Source of the DNA: Chelonoidis abingdonii
Taxonomy: Eukaryota; Chordata; Testudines; Testudinidae
DNA length: 64,000 nucleotides
Assembly: GCF_003597395.2 (NCBI RefSeq)
Contig: NC_133782.1
Location: 6,124,965 to 6,188,964, forward strand
Direction: 5' to 3'
Below the pieces are notes generated by a model. The model was not told the DNA's origin and made no database searches. It saw only the letters and a program-made list of their open reading frames with translations. Each line of letters begins with the position of its first letter. Positions within the stretch are counted from its first letter, which is position 1. This document shows positions 54,201-64,000 of the stretch, piece by piece. The position numbers and the translations under genes are program-made.

Positions 54201-55463
54201 TTGTAATTGCATTTCTTCTTTGGCATGAAATCTGTCTCTCAGCAGACTTAGGTACTACTGAAGTCCCATATAAGTGCTCAGCGTAGGGGCAGATGACTTT
54301 GCTCATGTATATTGCCATAGTTCCATTGTAAAGCTCTGACAGTTTACACCTGTAGAGGATCTGTCCAAATAGGGTTTAACTGGATGATCGATAGCACATA
54401 GACTTAGTGCTAGTTCTCTGCAAACAGATGAATTTCACCTTGCCCCAGGGTTTTGACTGGGTGATAGTCAGTGTATTCCCTCTCAAGCATGTTTATAAAA
54501 TTTCACAGACACTCAACTAAGCATTAAAGTTTGGTTGTCCTTTAGAAAGCAAAGACAGCTGCTTTGCTTCCTTTCATTTGCTCTGTTGCCTTGGCTTTTT
54601 TGCACTTTTGTTCCAGCTCCAAAGAATATTTCATAATGCCTTTCGTACGTATGTACAATTTTAAACATTTTGTATGTATTGAATGGTAAACACTTCTCTT
54701 GTAATATAGCAAATTGACTTTTTTTGTGAATGTGTAATTTCCTCTGTACATTTCGATCATGGATTTTGTGCACGGTACATTTTATAGGGATAGATTCCAA
54801 GGGAATGACCTATAGTTTTCTATTAGAATAGCTACGATATAAAATTACACAATCACTGATCATTTTACACTATTACCACTGAAGAGCTATGTAGCACAGA
54901 CTTTTACACTGAGCATGAAACACTGAGCATGAAACAATGCATACCTTCATGTGGACGAGAGACAGCTAAGAAGATGTATATGTGTGAAATTTAAAAAAAA
55001 AAGGAAATAGTTGCAATCTTAAGGGAAACGGAGGAAAGTTTTTTTTTCAATTATCTCAAAGCATCAGAATGGACAACTTGCATCCAGTAAATATGCCAGA
55101 GACTTAGCCTTTGTGAGATGAAATACACACTTATTTTTCTTTGCACTTCTCTGCAGTTCACTTTGTTTCTTTTATTTAAAACTGCTACGTAGGCAAACAT
55201 GTATTAATAACAAGAAACACAGAAGAGAGGCCAGTTACTGGGGTGGTGAGAGACCAAACTCCAAGCTAGACAAAGGCTTCTCTTTCTGATGGGCAAAATC
55301 AAGCTCAGGAGATTTTCAAGTTCATGGGGTCTTGAACTCTAAAGAGATTGCTCCATTGCAGCCCTTTCAAAATAATGATTTGCCTCTGTGAGATGGCACA
55401 GAGCATCAATCATTTCCTGACAGATAAGGGATTTGACTGAGAGACAAAGGAACAATGTATAAG
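48205..55463. other. Downstream flank, AT-rich, no gene seen
   Basis: Holds candidate poly(A) hexamers (48639, 52656, 52773), a 16-bp tandem duplication around 'atccctggtgatgac' near 52256-52287, and a TG/TA-rich stretch with alternating 'atacatgta' palindromes (53227-53297). It also carries a GTCAATGGG-type palindrome at about 53803-53824 and a 15-bp duplication 'acactgagcatgaaa' near 54904-54935. The AT-rich stretch at 53080-53170 has a UTR-like look, but I cannot tie it to the gene. Confidence 0.45.
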
Positions 55464-55468
55464 GGCCA
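55464..55468. repeat. Target site duplication, left (ggcca)
   Basis: Five host bases directly before the TG terminus of the solo LTR; an identical copy follows the CA terminus at 56241-56245. Confidence 0.88.
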
Positions 55469-55658
55469 TGTTGTCAGAGGTGTTGTCAGATGCTACTGGT
55501 TTGGTGCTCTGCTCTCTCCTTGTTGGTATCACTCCGCTGCGTGCGTGTGTTCCCTGTGTGTGTTGTCCCAGCTCTTCGAAGATAGCTGACACAGCAGACC
55601 TGAAGAGAACCCCCAATGACCACAGAGTCTAGTAAGGTACGAAGGCACATTGGCCAGG

Positions 55659-55664
55659 TTTATT
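55659..55664 (-). terminator. LTR polyadenylation signal
   Basis: AATAAA on the - strand (TTTATT on +), downstream of the TATA-like box in the solo LTR. It would act only on antisense LTR transcripts. Confidence 0.7.
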
Positions 55665-55818
55665 GCCGTATTGGATACAGTAGTAGTTGTCCGCAGATTA
55701 CTTAGCCTACCGAGCATACTACGAATATGTACCCACGGTCAATGGACTCAGCTCAGTTAGTGGCGGGACTTTCCACTGCTCCCTAGGCCGGACAAAGACC
55801 CCGCCCCAGGGGTGCATT

Positions 55819-55826
55819 CTTATACA
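55819..55826 (-). promoter_or_regulatory. LTR TATA-like box
   Basis: TGTATAAG on the - strand within the solo LTR, positioned between the U3 tandem repeats and the AATAAA. Preceding - strand sequence carries the tandem units. Confidence 0.65.
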
Positions 55827-55864
55827 TAGGTACAAACAAGTTACACGTCAATCCTGATGTATTG

Positions 55865-55915
55865 AGGTGCGACCCCTTCACGCAGTAAGGTACAACCCCT
55901 CTACGTAGTAAGGTG
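55865..55915. repeat. Tandem 23-bp units in LTR U3
   Basis: Two and a partial copies of a unit close to AAGGTGCGACCCCTTCACGC with AGTA at the junction; the second copy reads AAGGTACAACCCCTCTACGT. Enhancer-like repeats are common at this place in LTRs. Confidence 0.7.
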
Positions 55916-56240
55916 CCACCTTTCCCCGTGTACAGATTGGTTAGATCAAAACAACTCTATCCATCATTTTACCCTTTTGCCCCTGTCATTGGGATGGGTC
56001 AGTCTGTTCCTTGTTATCTGTGTGGAATGTGCAAGTATGTGAATGTTCTGATCTCTAGTGTTCAGTACCTTTTAGGTACGTATCTTCTTGCATCAGCCCT
56101 TTCCTTGCCAGCTTCTGTGAGCAGAGCCTGCCTCTGGCTCACAGCTTAACTTTGCTTTATGTGAGCAAAGTCTTGACCATTACTTTAGCTCAGGCCTCAG
56201 GCCTCATACTGGGCCTTTATCAGGGCCTTCATTTACTACA

Positions 56241-56245
56241 GGCCA
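56241..56245. repeat. Target site duplication, right (ggcca)
   Basis: Exact copy of 55464-55468 after the CA terminus of the LTR. Confidence 0.88.
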
Positions 56246-59200
56246 TATCACTCTTATAAATAGTGGAGGCGAGTACCATCTGAAAAAGGGTAGGCTCAGA
56301 GCCAGTTTACAGAACTGGGGAAAAGTCATGTGGCTTAAGAGTTATAATCTTTACCAAGCATAAGCCCTAAATAAAAATGTATCCTGGTTTTCAACATCTT
56401 TGTTATGCTGTTGGGTTCTGTTCTAGAGTGACAGGCTTTTCCACAGCCAGATTGGTTGAAATAACATTGATATCATTTTGCAAAACCAAAAAATCTTTTA
56501 TATTGTACCTTTTAAAGAAATGTGAGTTAGAACCCAAGGGTTCTCTCCCCTCTGGAAAAGAAAAACAGCAAAATGTGCTAATGAGATGATTTTATACCTC
56601 ATAGGGACCACCCCCACTGAGAACAACCGAGGTGCTGGTTGCTGAACGGGTTGGAAAATCTGGCTGGTTTTAATGTTGCGCAGTTAAAAACCAGTTCCTG
56701 ATACAAGTTTGGATCTCAGAGGGGAGCATTTTCAAAACACCTAAGTGACTTGGGACTCTGAAGTGACTCAGGCACATAAGAGCATAAGTCTCATTAAAAA
56801 TCAACATGATTTAGGTTCCTAAATCACGTGTTTTTGAAAATGATGCCCCTTGTCTGAGAAATACATAGACTCCTAAATTGCTTGACTGACTTTGGTAACA
56901 TTACCCTAGGGGATAGAAACTGAAATGTCAATAGTTTTTCTGGAGCACTTTTATTTCAGAGCAGGCAAACTTAACTCTTGATCTGCAAAAGGACTGCAAA
57001 GCATTTTTCAGGCCTTAATAACAGATCCTAGGGCCTGCTCTAGGCAGAATATTTCAGTGTACTATTTTTAGCAGCTTTTAATTTTAAGACTAAAGACTAC
57101 CTTGAACAACACAACAGGCTATCCTTCTCGAGCACCATCCACTACAGGATCTCGTAGAGCTTTGCACACATGATCTAGTAGGTAAAGATTATGTCCATTT
57201 ACATGGCAGCAATGTCTGCCTCGGGTCTATTCCATCCAGAACTTTATAACAACAAAATACACTGTCCCCAATGAATTCTTTCCAAATTGAGCCCAGTGCT
57301 TTCTGGGACAGTATTGTGGAAGCTTAACGCTGTGTGTATACTCAAGCAGTACAGACATGAAATTCAGAGCTCTTAGTTATATTTCTTACTACAGTGTCTG
57401 TAATAAAAAAAAACATTCGCATGGGCTAGGGTGACTCAGGACCAGGAGAAAGTAAGTGGGGGCTCCACTGAAGTCAGTGGCAAAGCTGTTGATTACAATG
57501 GGGTCAGGAATTCACCCAGTAGGTTCAGAGTGCAATACTCTTTGGGGATTCCAGCTGGTGGAGCTGTATCAAGGGGACTATTATCCATTGGTGCAAGTTA
57601 GAGCAGTCTTCAAGCTCTAACTTGCAATGGGGCACAGTGGTAGAAAGTCAACTGCATTGGCCTCCCCCTTCTGGTCTACTGAGCCCTGCTCTGACATGCC
57701 TGGAGATCCAAATCTCTGTGCACATAAATACAGACATCCCGGGCAGCTCTGTACACTGGAGATTCAAGCTGAGGTGCCAGAAGCACAAGATTCTGCCCAG
57801 AAAGCTAAAGTTATCCAGGTTACTGTACATACCAGCAGAGGGCAGCAAAGCATATTCATATTTCCAGTACATGGAGGGGAAGTTATGGTTCAACCAGTTC
57901 TACTTACACCCTTCTGCAGGCTTTTCCAGGGTAACTTACATTGCAAGACATGAGAATTTATTTTTTAAAAGGCAGATTCCTGGAAATCACCACACCTGGC
58001 AACTTTGCTGAAGCTCGCATGGTCAGAAAGCCAAAGGTGAGACTATGCATGGCTGACTAATGTAAATATTGCAATTTCTGGTCAGTTTCCTCAAGAGGCT
58101 CAATGCTCTCCCACAGGAGGACAAGGCAGAAAGACTGACCACTCCCCATTGGTGTGTGGAACTGCACGTAATGCTAACTGAAAATAAGGTGCAGGCTTCT
58201 GAAAATAAGATAGCGTTAAGGTGAGATTTTCAAACTAGTTAGGTCCGCACTTATGCACACAAAATGCCCAGCTATCTTATGCATATATTTAATGTGGTTG
58301 CACACACAGAGCAGGTAACTGTAGGCAAAAATAGGTAACTAGCCACATTTGCAGTTCCTCAGTTCCCGTACACAGCCACAACAATCCCAAGTGCAAATTA
58401 CCTGTGCACAAAATCAGTTTCTGAAGGTTCAAATCGGGTTCACAGACCAAAAACTGTCGAAATAACAGATTTTGCCATCTAAGCTCTGATTTGGGAAAAC
58501 ATCTCTCTATTCAGAGAAGCAGAGGCTTAAATCAATGGGATTTAAGCTTGATCTTAAAGCATAGCACGTGCTTAAGTGCTTTCCTGAATTACAGTTTATT
58601 CTATCTATAGTTTTGAGATTAGGAATGTGCATATGAATGATAGTGCATGAATTTCTCCTAGATATGGTGAAGGTTATTGCCCAAGTCAGAGGCTATTCAA
58701 AAGACAAGTTAGAAACTTACACAACCTTGCAAAAATAAAAGATTCAGTGAGTCATAAAACATGAAATTACCACACTCCCTGCCATACATAGATGTCATCC
58801 ACAAGCTCCTTGAAGCTTGCCCTTGATACATTGCTCTCATAGTACAAAGCAGTGAATGCATACAGAAGATTTTTTAAATATAAGCAACATACTAACTGGG
58901 TTATGCTGTGAACCACTGATTTGGTGCCAAGGAAATTTAAAAAAAAATGAAACAAAACTTTTTGGGAGCATCTTTTGAAGATCAGGAATTTTTCAGCTTC
59001 AATTCAGTTAGTCCCAGTCCCAGCAGAACCAACAGCAATTCCACGTTGTCTACATCAGTTAATTATACATTTGCTGATTATTTATTTAACGGATCTTTTT
59101 AGATGCATTGACACAGTTTACTCCTTCAAGTCTCAGGTAGATAAAATGGGTATCAATTCAAGTAATTAATAGAGTCTTTGTCTCCTTGTTGACAATGGCA

Positions 59201-59442
59201 CTATCAGAATTAACAAAGAACAACCATGTTACCTTTTTGTTAATTTCCTGTGTCATCTATTTAAAATATAAAATAATGACTATACCTATAGTAAAATCAT
59301 CACACTTGGGTACAAATATTTTCCCAACACTCCCAGTTTGACAGTGAACCATTGATAATTACTCATTGCACCCACCTGACAATAATTTCATTAAGACCAC
59401 ATTCGTCTTTGAGTGATTGCTCATGTCCATTCAACTTAGATG
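56246..59442. other. Downstream flank, no gene seen
   Basis: Contains a 'cctaagtgactt' family repeat at about 56728-56860 and GTCAGTGG-type motifs near 57466. Open frames around 57622-58011 resemble no known protein and lack splice logic. Otherwise AT-rich and unremarkable. Confidence 0.45.
56728..56860. repeat. Interspersed repeat, 'cctaagtgac' family
   Basis: Includes 'attttcaaaacacctaagtg', 'acttgggactctgaagtgac', 'tgatttaggttcctaaatca' and 'gtgtttttgaaaatgatgcc', with inverted TTTTCAAAA/TTTTGAAAA ends. Confidence 0.55.
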
Positions 59443-59607
59443 CAGGGCTGGCTTTCGGAACTGTGGGGCCCGATTTGAACACCCGGCAACAGTCCGGGTC
59501 TTTGGTGGCACTTCGGCAGCAGGGGTCCTTCACTCACTCCGGGTCTTCCACAGCACTGAAGGACCCCCCACCACCGAAATGCCACCGAAGACCCGGAATC
59601 TGTTCTT
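59443..59607. mobile_element. Foldback element with 23-bp hairpin arms
   Basis: Begins CAGGGCTGGCTTTCGG, like the terminus of the element at 62009. Arms CCGGGTCTTTGGTGGCACTT (59494-59516 in full) and 59574-59596 are inverted copies, 21 of 23 bases identical. A nested pair GGGGTCCTTCA / TGAAGGACCCC lies inside. No open frame of interest. The right terminus is not clear. Confidence 0.65.
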
Positions 59608-59875
59608 TCCCTATATTTTGGCTTGTGTCCCTTCCCCCTAATTATCACATGAATCCAGGAGCTAGAGCTTTTTGCAAAACACTGACTATCATAAGACTTG
59701 CTATAAAGTCACAGGAGTTGGCAACATTTTGTTCTCTAAATTAACAAGGCACCCTCCTCTGTAGAGCTGTGGACACCAGGATGCCACGTTAAATCACATA
59801 CATTGTATCATAAATGGAGCAACCCCACCACCCTTGCCTCTTTTTATCCAGCCGTAATCAAATAATTTTGTTCTG

Positions 59876-59960
59876 GGTTCATACAGTGCCTATTACCACA
59901 TGGTCCTTGTTTATCGTCAGGGAACCTAAGTGCCACAATAATACAAATAGTAATAAAAAT
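59876..59960 (+). repeat. SINE/L2-like 3' tail
   Basis: 'catacagtgcctattaccac', 'atggtccttgtttatcgtca' and 'ataatacaaatagtaataaa' follow the order of the retroposon tail also seen at 61770 and, reversed, at 16796. Confidence 0.5.
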
Positions 59961-60248
59961 GGCTCCTTTTGCTTCATACTCTCTCTCTCCTCCCTCCGCA
60001 AAGCCCAAAGTAGCTCAGCCCTTCCTAAACAAACCCTTCGCCATTCCTCTGTTTACCCAGTGAGGAAATCAGACACATTCTAAAGCTGCAAGAGTCAGCC
60101 ACCAAGAATGCCCTCTAGATGGCAGAGCTAACTCACTGCAGAGGGAACGCTGGTGCAAGAGACAGAAGTCTCTTGTGCTGCTGGAGAGATCCATGCTTTC
60201 CGGCTTGCACAGTTTACAGGAGCTGGGGCTTCAAAAGCCGATTGATGA

Positions 60249-60251
<3 letters not shown>

Positions 60252-60284
<33 letters not shown>
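60252..60284. repeat. (AT)n microsatellite
   Basis: About sixteen AT dinucleotides without interruption. Confidence 0.95.
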
Positions 60285-60286
<2 letters not shown>

Positions 60287-61769
60287 CATAGTTCATCTGC
60301 AACAAAATCAAGCCATTCCTATGCAACTAAATGGTTGTTTGAGCTATCTCCAGGGGCTTTCCTTACCCTGTTTGGGGCTGGGAAGCATTATTCATGGCAA
60401 AGTCAGAACCCCACCAGCATGCAAACTCAGGATCTGAAAGCATTTGCTTTCTCTTCTGATTTTTATTTTTATCAGCTCAGAAGAATCCAGAAAGCCACCT
60501 GGCCCTGCTCAATAATTTAAATTAAATGACCAAATTGCCAAACTCAAATGGATTTCCTTGGGAATTACACAGCCCACTCGTACCTTAGAATTAATGTTTG
60601 GGTGGGAGATAATGACGAGATCATAAAGAGAGGATTACTCCTGAATTCGTATTGCACATAAATTGCAGGAACAGATGAATCCTTAAGGAGCCAAGAACCT
60701 GAATTTCACAAATGCATCATTTTTAATAAAGGAGGAAACAAAAGATAGTCTCTGATGCTGATTTCTCATTTACATCAATGGACTGGAGTTAAATGGGAGG
60801 TTTTTCAAAGAGATATCAGCTTCATGCAGAGTAAGCAGTGGTTTACATTCTGATCTTTTGCCTTGATATAAATGCTGCGAGGGAAGTCACTATATTCCTG
60901 CTTTAAATTACCAGTAAACATCAAAAACATCTGCAGTATGTAACTACACCCTGTTACTCCTTTGCTACTTACACATTCAGAAAAACAGCCTGAACCTGGC
61001 AAAAAGGCACAAATAGAGGAAAAAAAACCTGATTCCCTAAAAGGAATGCAGTTTTTGCATTAAAAACAATCAGTATTCCCTCAAGGATGTGAGGTTGCTC
61101 CCAGGTTTAAATCATGGGCCTTGCCTTTCCAGAGATTGGGGTTCCAATCCTGACGAGGTCATGCCTGGCTGTCTCCATGTGGTTGCTTGTGGGCGTTTGT
61201 CCTCTTAAGACCCACCCCATGCGATGGAATGGAAGCAAACCTGAGCCTGGGATGGCTAGACGGACAGGAGTCTTGTAGGCTAGGCTTGTGTAGAGCCCCA
61301 GATTATAACGACAAGGCAGGGTCAGGAGCTAGTCAGTGCCAAATGTAAACCAGTGTCCTGTGGCCTGTCGAGGGAGTTGCAGAGTTTATACACACAGGCC
61401 ACGTTGCAGACAAATGCTTTGCATCGGCCAAGTTGTCACTCTAATTAGACCCATCTTTGTTTATTTTTTTACAGTGCACTTTCGAGGTGGGGTTATTTCC
61501 ATGGCGTGAGGTCAGTGGTTGAAGTTAAGTGGCATTTTTCCTGTGTTCTGGTTGGCTGAGCCCACCCTTTGTGGCCAGAAGGCTCGGAAGAAGCCACGTG
61601 CGTTTAGTCACTCAGGGTCAAGGAGAGGCTGCATTTTGTGGGCGTGTGTCAGAAAAGAAGAGCAGTGTCTCTGTTCATTTCCCATAGGCCTGGGGTTTCC
61701 TATCATCCTCCTGATGATTCCCCTTGCCTGGGAGGATGGGGAGTAATGGCTCTAAGTCTTTTACTTTCA
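60285..61769. other. Flank without recognisable gene
   Basis: Unique-looking sequence. Near 61115-61145 the text 'gattggggttccaatcctga' resembles a polymerase III B box, but no A box or cloverleaf partner was found, so no tRNA is called. Confidence 0.45.
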
Positions 61770-61880
61770 TTCGATTACCAGCTCTTTGGGGCAGGGACCA
61801 ACTTTGCATTGAGGAGTGTCCGTATGGCACTTAACACTATGGAGCCATGACCCCTCCCTACAGCCTCTAGGTGCTATGGC
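61770..61880 (+). repeat. SINE/L2-like 3' tail
   Basis: 'agctctttggggcagggacc' followed by 'atggcacttaacactatgga' and 'gcctctaggtgctatggcaa', a very widespread amniote retroposon tail. Confidence 0.6.
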
Positions 61881-62008
61881 AAATGTGGTGGGGCTCCCAT
61901 CTCTGGCAGCTAGTCCCAATTCCCACCCTTTGCCTTGCCCTACAGCCTTTGGGGAGGCAGGAATTCACCTAGAAATTTGCATGGAAACAGTCCAAGTGCC
62001 CCCTCAAC

Positions 62009-62587
62009 CAGGGCTGGTGCAACCCATTAGGTGACGTAGACAGTCGCCTAGGGCACTAGCATTTTGGGGGCAGCATTTTGAGTTCTTCGGTGGTGACCGC
62101 AGCAGCTCGATCTTTGGCCACCCCAGTCGTTGTCGGCATTTAGGCGGAGGGAGCTGGGACAGGGGGACACAGGGAGGGCCACCTGCAGCAAGTATGGGGG
62201 GCGCGGCACGCAGGAGAACTGTTCCCCGCCCCAGCTCACCTCTGCTCTGCCTCCTCCCCTGAGCACGCCGCCCCGCTCTGCTTGTCTCCCTCCCAGGCAC
62301 CATACATCTGATTGGCGCCGCAAGCCTGGGAGGCGGGATAAGTGGAGTGGCGATGGTGTGTTCAGAGAGGAGGCGGAGCAGAGGTGAGCTGGGGAGGGGG
62401 AGCTGCCGCACAGGGCCCTGGGCCGGGGGGAGCTGTTGCGGGGCGGGGAGCCTCAGGACAGGGGCGTGGGGAGCTGCCACAGGGGGGTGCCTTAGGGTGG
62501 AGGGAGGGCAGAGAGCTGCCACAGGGCTCAGATGGGGGTAAGGTGGAAGTTTCGCCTAGGGCACAAAACATCCTTGCACCTGCCCTG
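62009..62587. mobile_element. hAT-like element, GC-rich, 579 bp
   Basis: Termini CAGGGCTGGTGCAA and, on the - strand, CAGGGCAGGTGCAA differ at one base in 14. Flanking octamers ccctcaac (62001-62008) and tccccaac (62588-62595) agree at 6 of 8 positions, fitting a decayed hAT duplication. The subterminal 'gcctagggcac' text appears near both ends. The GC-rich interior creates long open frames on both strands (for example 62004-62522 on -), which look like translated repeat rather than protein. Confidence 0.75.
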
Positions 62588-62595
62588 TCCCCAAC

Positions 62596-63590
62596 ATCTG
62601 TGTCTGAGTTACCCATCAGGGCACCTCCTTCCCTTTGGGCACTGGCTGATCCTTGCGTGCAGCATGGTGCATGCTCATACATAGCAGCCATGCAGGCAGG
62701 CTGTTCCCTGGGCCTGACACCCTCCAACCCCCAGCCCTGAGCTCAACAGCAGCAGGGGCCTTCTCCTGCAGCCTGCATGCTCCCTTCTTTAATTGCATCC
62801 CCATCCTGCAACGGGAGGAGAGCTGGCGGGAGGAAGAAAGGGTGGGACATCCTACTGGCTTTAGCCACCCATGACCCTCTCAGACAGTTGGCAGGTGAAA
62901 TGTGGGGCTCCACACAAAGGATGATAATATTTATCAGCTTTATAACAACATACCTGTGCACAATGCAACTCCTGCACTAGGGTGTTCAGCTAACAAGGTG
63001 CAGGCTTGTCATACTGCCAGGAATTAAGAGACACACATACACATACTCCCCAACTCCCTAAAAGTGCTGGCCAAACAAACTAGCTTAACTTGTTTTCTGC
63101 ATGTTCTCTGCAGTGGAAAAAAGGCCTCTCCTTCTTTTCAGCTCCTCCAGCACTGCCTGCCTGACCTCTCTCCCTTCAAACCAAGGGCAGTGGTGGGAGA
63201 CAAACATCATTTTGCTTTTATTTGATGATTTATTTATAGCGCATGCTGTATTATTTAAAGCCTCCTCCTGAACTGCAGCGACCTGCTTTCCAGTTCCACG
63301 CAGATGGAGAAAGGGGGTGGGAACCGAACCTGATTTTACTCTAAATGCCTTTATACCTCTGTCACTTTCGGACACACTTCACCCTTGAACATCTCTTAAA
63401 CGAAGGAGCAATTCTCTGCAGTTTGTGTTAGTGACTAGCTTTCATTCACTAGGGGGCGATGTGAGCTTCAGGCTGCTATAACTCCATTGCTATCCATCCA
63501 TTTACTCCAGTCAAAACCACAGGTGGCACAATGTGAATTCAGCATGTTGCCTGGAAAGAGCTCTCCTGTAGGAAAGTAACAGCAGCAAGA
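62596..63590. other. Flank without recognisable gene
   Basis: No exon, repeat family or RNA gene recognised in this stretch. Confidence 0.4.
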
Positions 63591-63596
63591 CAGACA

Positions 63597-63775
63597 ATGT
63601 GGCCTAGTGGAGAAAGTAATGGCCTGAATTCTAGTGCTGCCTCTGCCACTTGGGCAAGTCACCATCCTGCTCTGTGCCTCAGTTTCCCCATCTGCTCACT
63701 GGGAATAACAACGTTGACCTTCTTTGTAAGGCATTTTGAAATCTACAGTTTAAAAGCAAAATTATTATTATTATT
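63597..63775 (+). repeat. MIR SINE
   Basis: Shows the MIR order: 'atgtggcctagtggagaaag', 'ctgcctctgccacttgggca' and 'ctctgtgcctcagtttcccc', then 'ggaataacaacgttgacctt' and a tail ending in a short ATT repeat. Well preserved compared with the copy at 3266. Confidence 0.88.
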
Positions 63776-64000
63776 GTGCATTGAGCCCACTCGCATCTGC
63801 CCCTTTCCTCCAACTTTGAGAACTTTCTGAAAGCCTGACTCACCTCTTAATGGGCAACTGCACGTGGCCCCACTTGCCTTCCCAGTCATAGCATATAGGG
63901 CACCATCCCTCCCATGGGTGATTCAATGCTTTCCCCATGGCAGCTGTTACGAATGCTTACATGATGGGAGCCATGTTCTTAGCACATATCCCATACATCT

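Larger units (their letters stand above)
55469..56240 (-). mobile_element. Solo LTR of an endogenous retrovirus
   Basis: A 772-bp LTR lying antisense to KCNQ2, bounded by TG...CA and an exact 5-bp duplication ggcca. On the - strand it starts TGTAGTAAATGAAGGCCC and ends CTCTGACAACA. A TATA-like box (TGTATAAG, 55819-55826) is followed about 160 bases later by AATAAA (55659-55664), giving a U3-R-U5 layout. U3 contains tandem 23-bp units (about 55865-55915). No primer-binding site, polypurine tract or gag, pol or env sequence adjoins it, so the provirus was lost by LTR recombination. A 5-bp duplication fits several retroviral classes; the family was not identified. Confidence 0.88.

Noticed and set aside
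57622..58011. 129-codon frame on + and overlapping frames
   Set aside because: No domain, alternative frames of similar length in the same place, no promoter or splice evidence.
61105..61150. tRNA-like B box (GGTTCCAATCC)
   Set aside because: No A box at the right distance and no cloverleaf can be drawn; at most an old tRNA-derived SINE trace.
62004..62522. 172-codon proline-rich frame on -
   Set aside because: It lies inside the hAT-like element at 62009-62587 and follows its GC-rich composition; competing long frames on + argue against coding.

Overview
This window is vertebrate nuclear DNA: a lone multi-exon gene with canonical GT-AG introns, sparse coding sequence and many interspersed repeats. 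The repeat content (a 1-kb CR1 LINE piece with turtle-like 3' end, older CR1/L3 relics, MIR-type SINEs, hAT foldback elements with 8-bp target duplications, a solo retroviral LTR) points to a non-avian sauropsid, most probably a turtle. That species call is inference from repeat style, not from a search.

The only protein-coding gene I can support is the 3' portion of KCNQ2 (Kv7.2, neuronal M-current potassium channel) on the + strand. Nine coding exons lie between 5668 and 43027 and encode about 503 residues of the cytoplasmic C-terminal domain: linker microexons, calmodulin-binding helix B, helices C and D (tetramer assembly), and the long tail with the ankyrin-G-binding acidic motif and the stop codon. 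Exons for the N-terminus, S1-S6, pore and helix A are not in the window and should lie upstream. Three very short in-frame exons (30, 30 and 54 nt) that gene finders would usually miss were located by reading frame, splice sites and resemblance to known KCNQ2 isoforms. The intron after the helix C exon uses a GC donor instead of GT.

Layout: 1-5667 is intron holding a C-rich tract, a MIR-like SINE and a 10-copy minisatellite. Positions 5668-43027 are KCNQ2 exons and introns, with foldback DNA transposons at 8147, 9281, 11186, 14501 and 38660, a CR1 relic at 16140 and a large CR1 fragment at 24553. Positions 43028-64000 are the 3' UTR of unknown length and the downstream flank: CR1 tails, a solo LTR at 55469-56240 with a perfect 5-bp target duplication, a long hairpin element at 59443, a hAT-type element at 62009 and a MIR at 63597. 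No second gene is recognisable in the last 20 kb.

No novel gene system is evident. The most notable points are the run of phase-2 cassette exons, including a conserved cysteine-rich 54-nt exon, the GC-AG intron, a G-quadruplex candidate early in the 3' UTR, and well-preserved insertion boundaries for several mobile elements.
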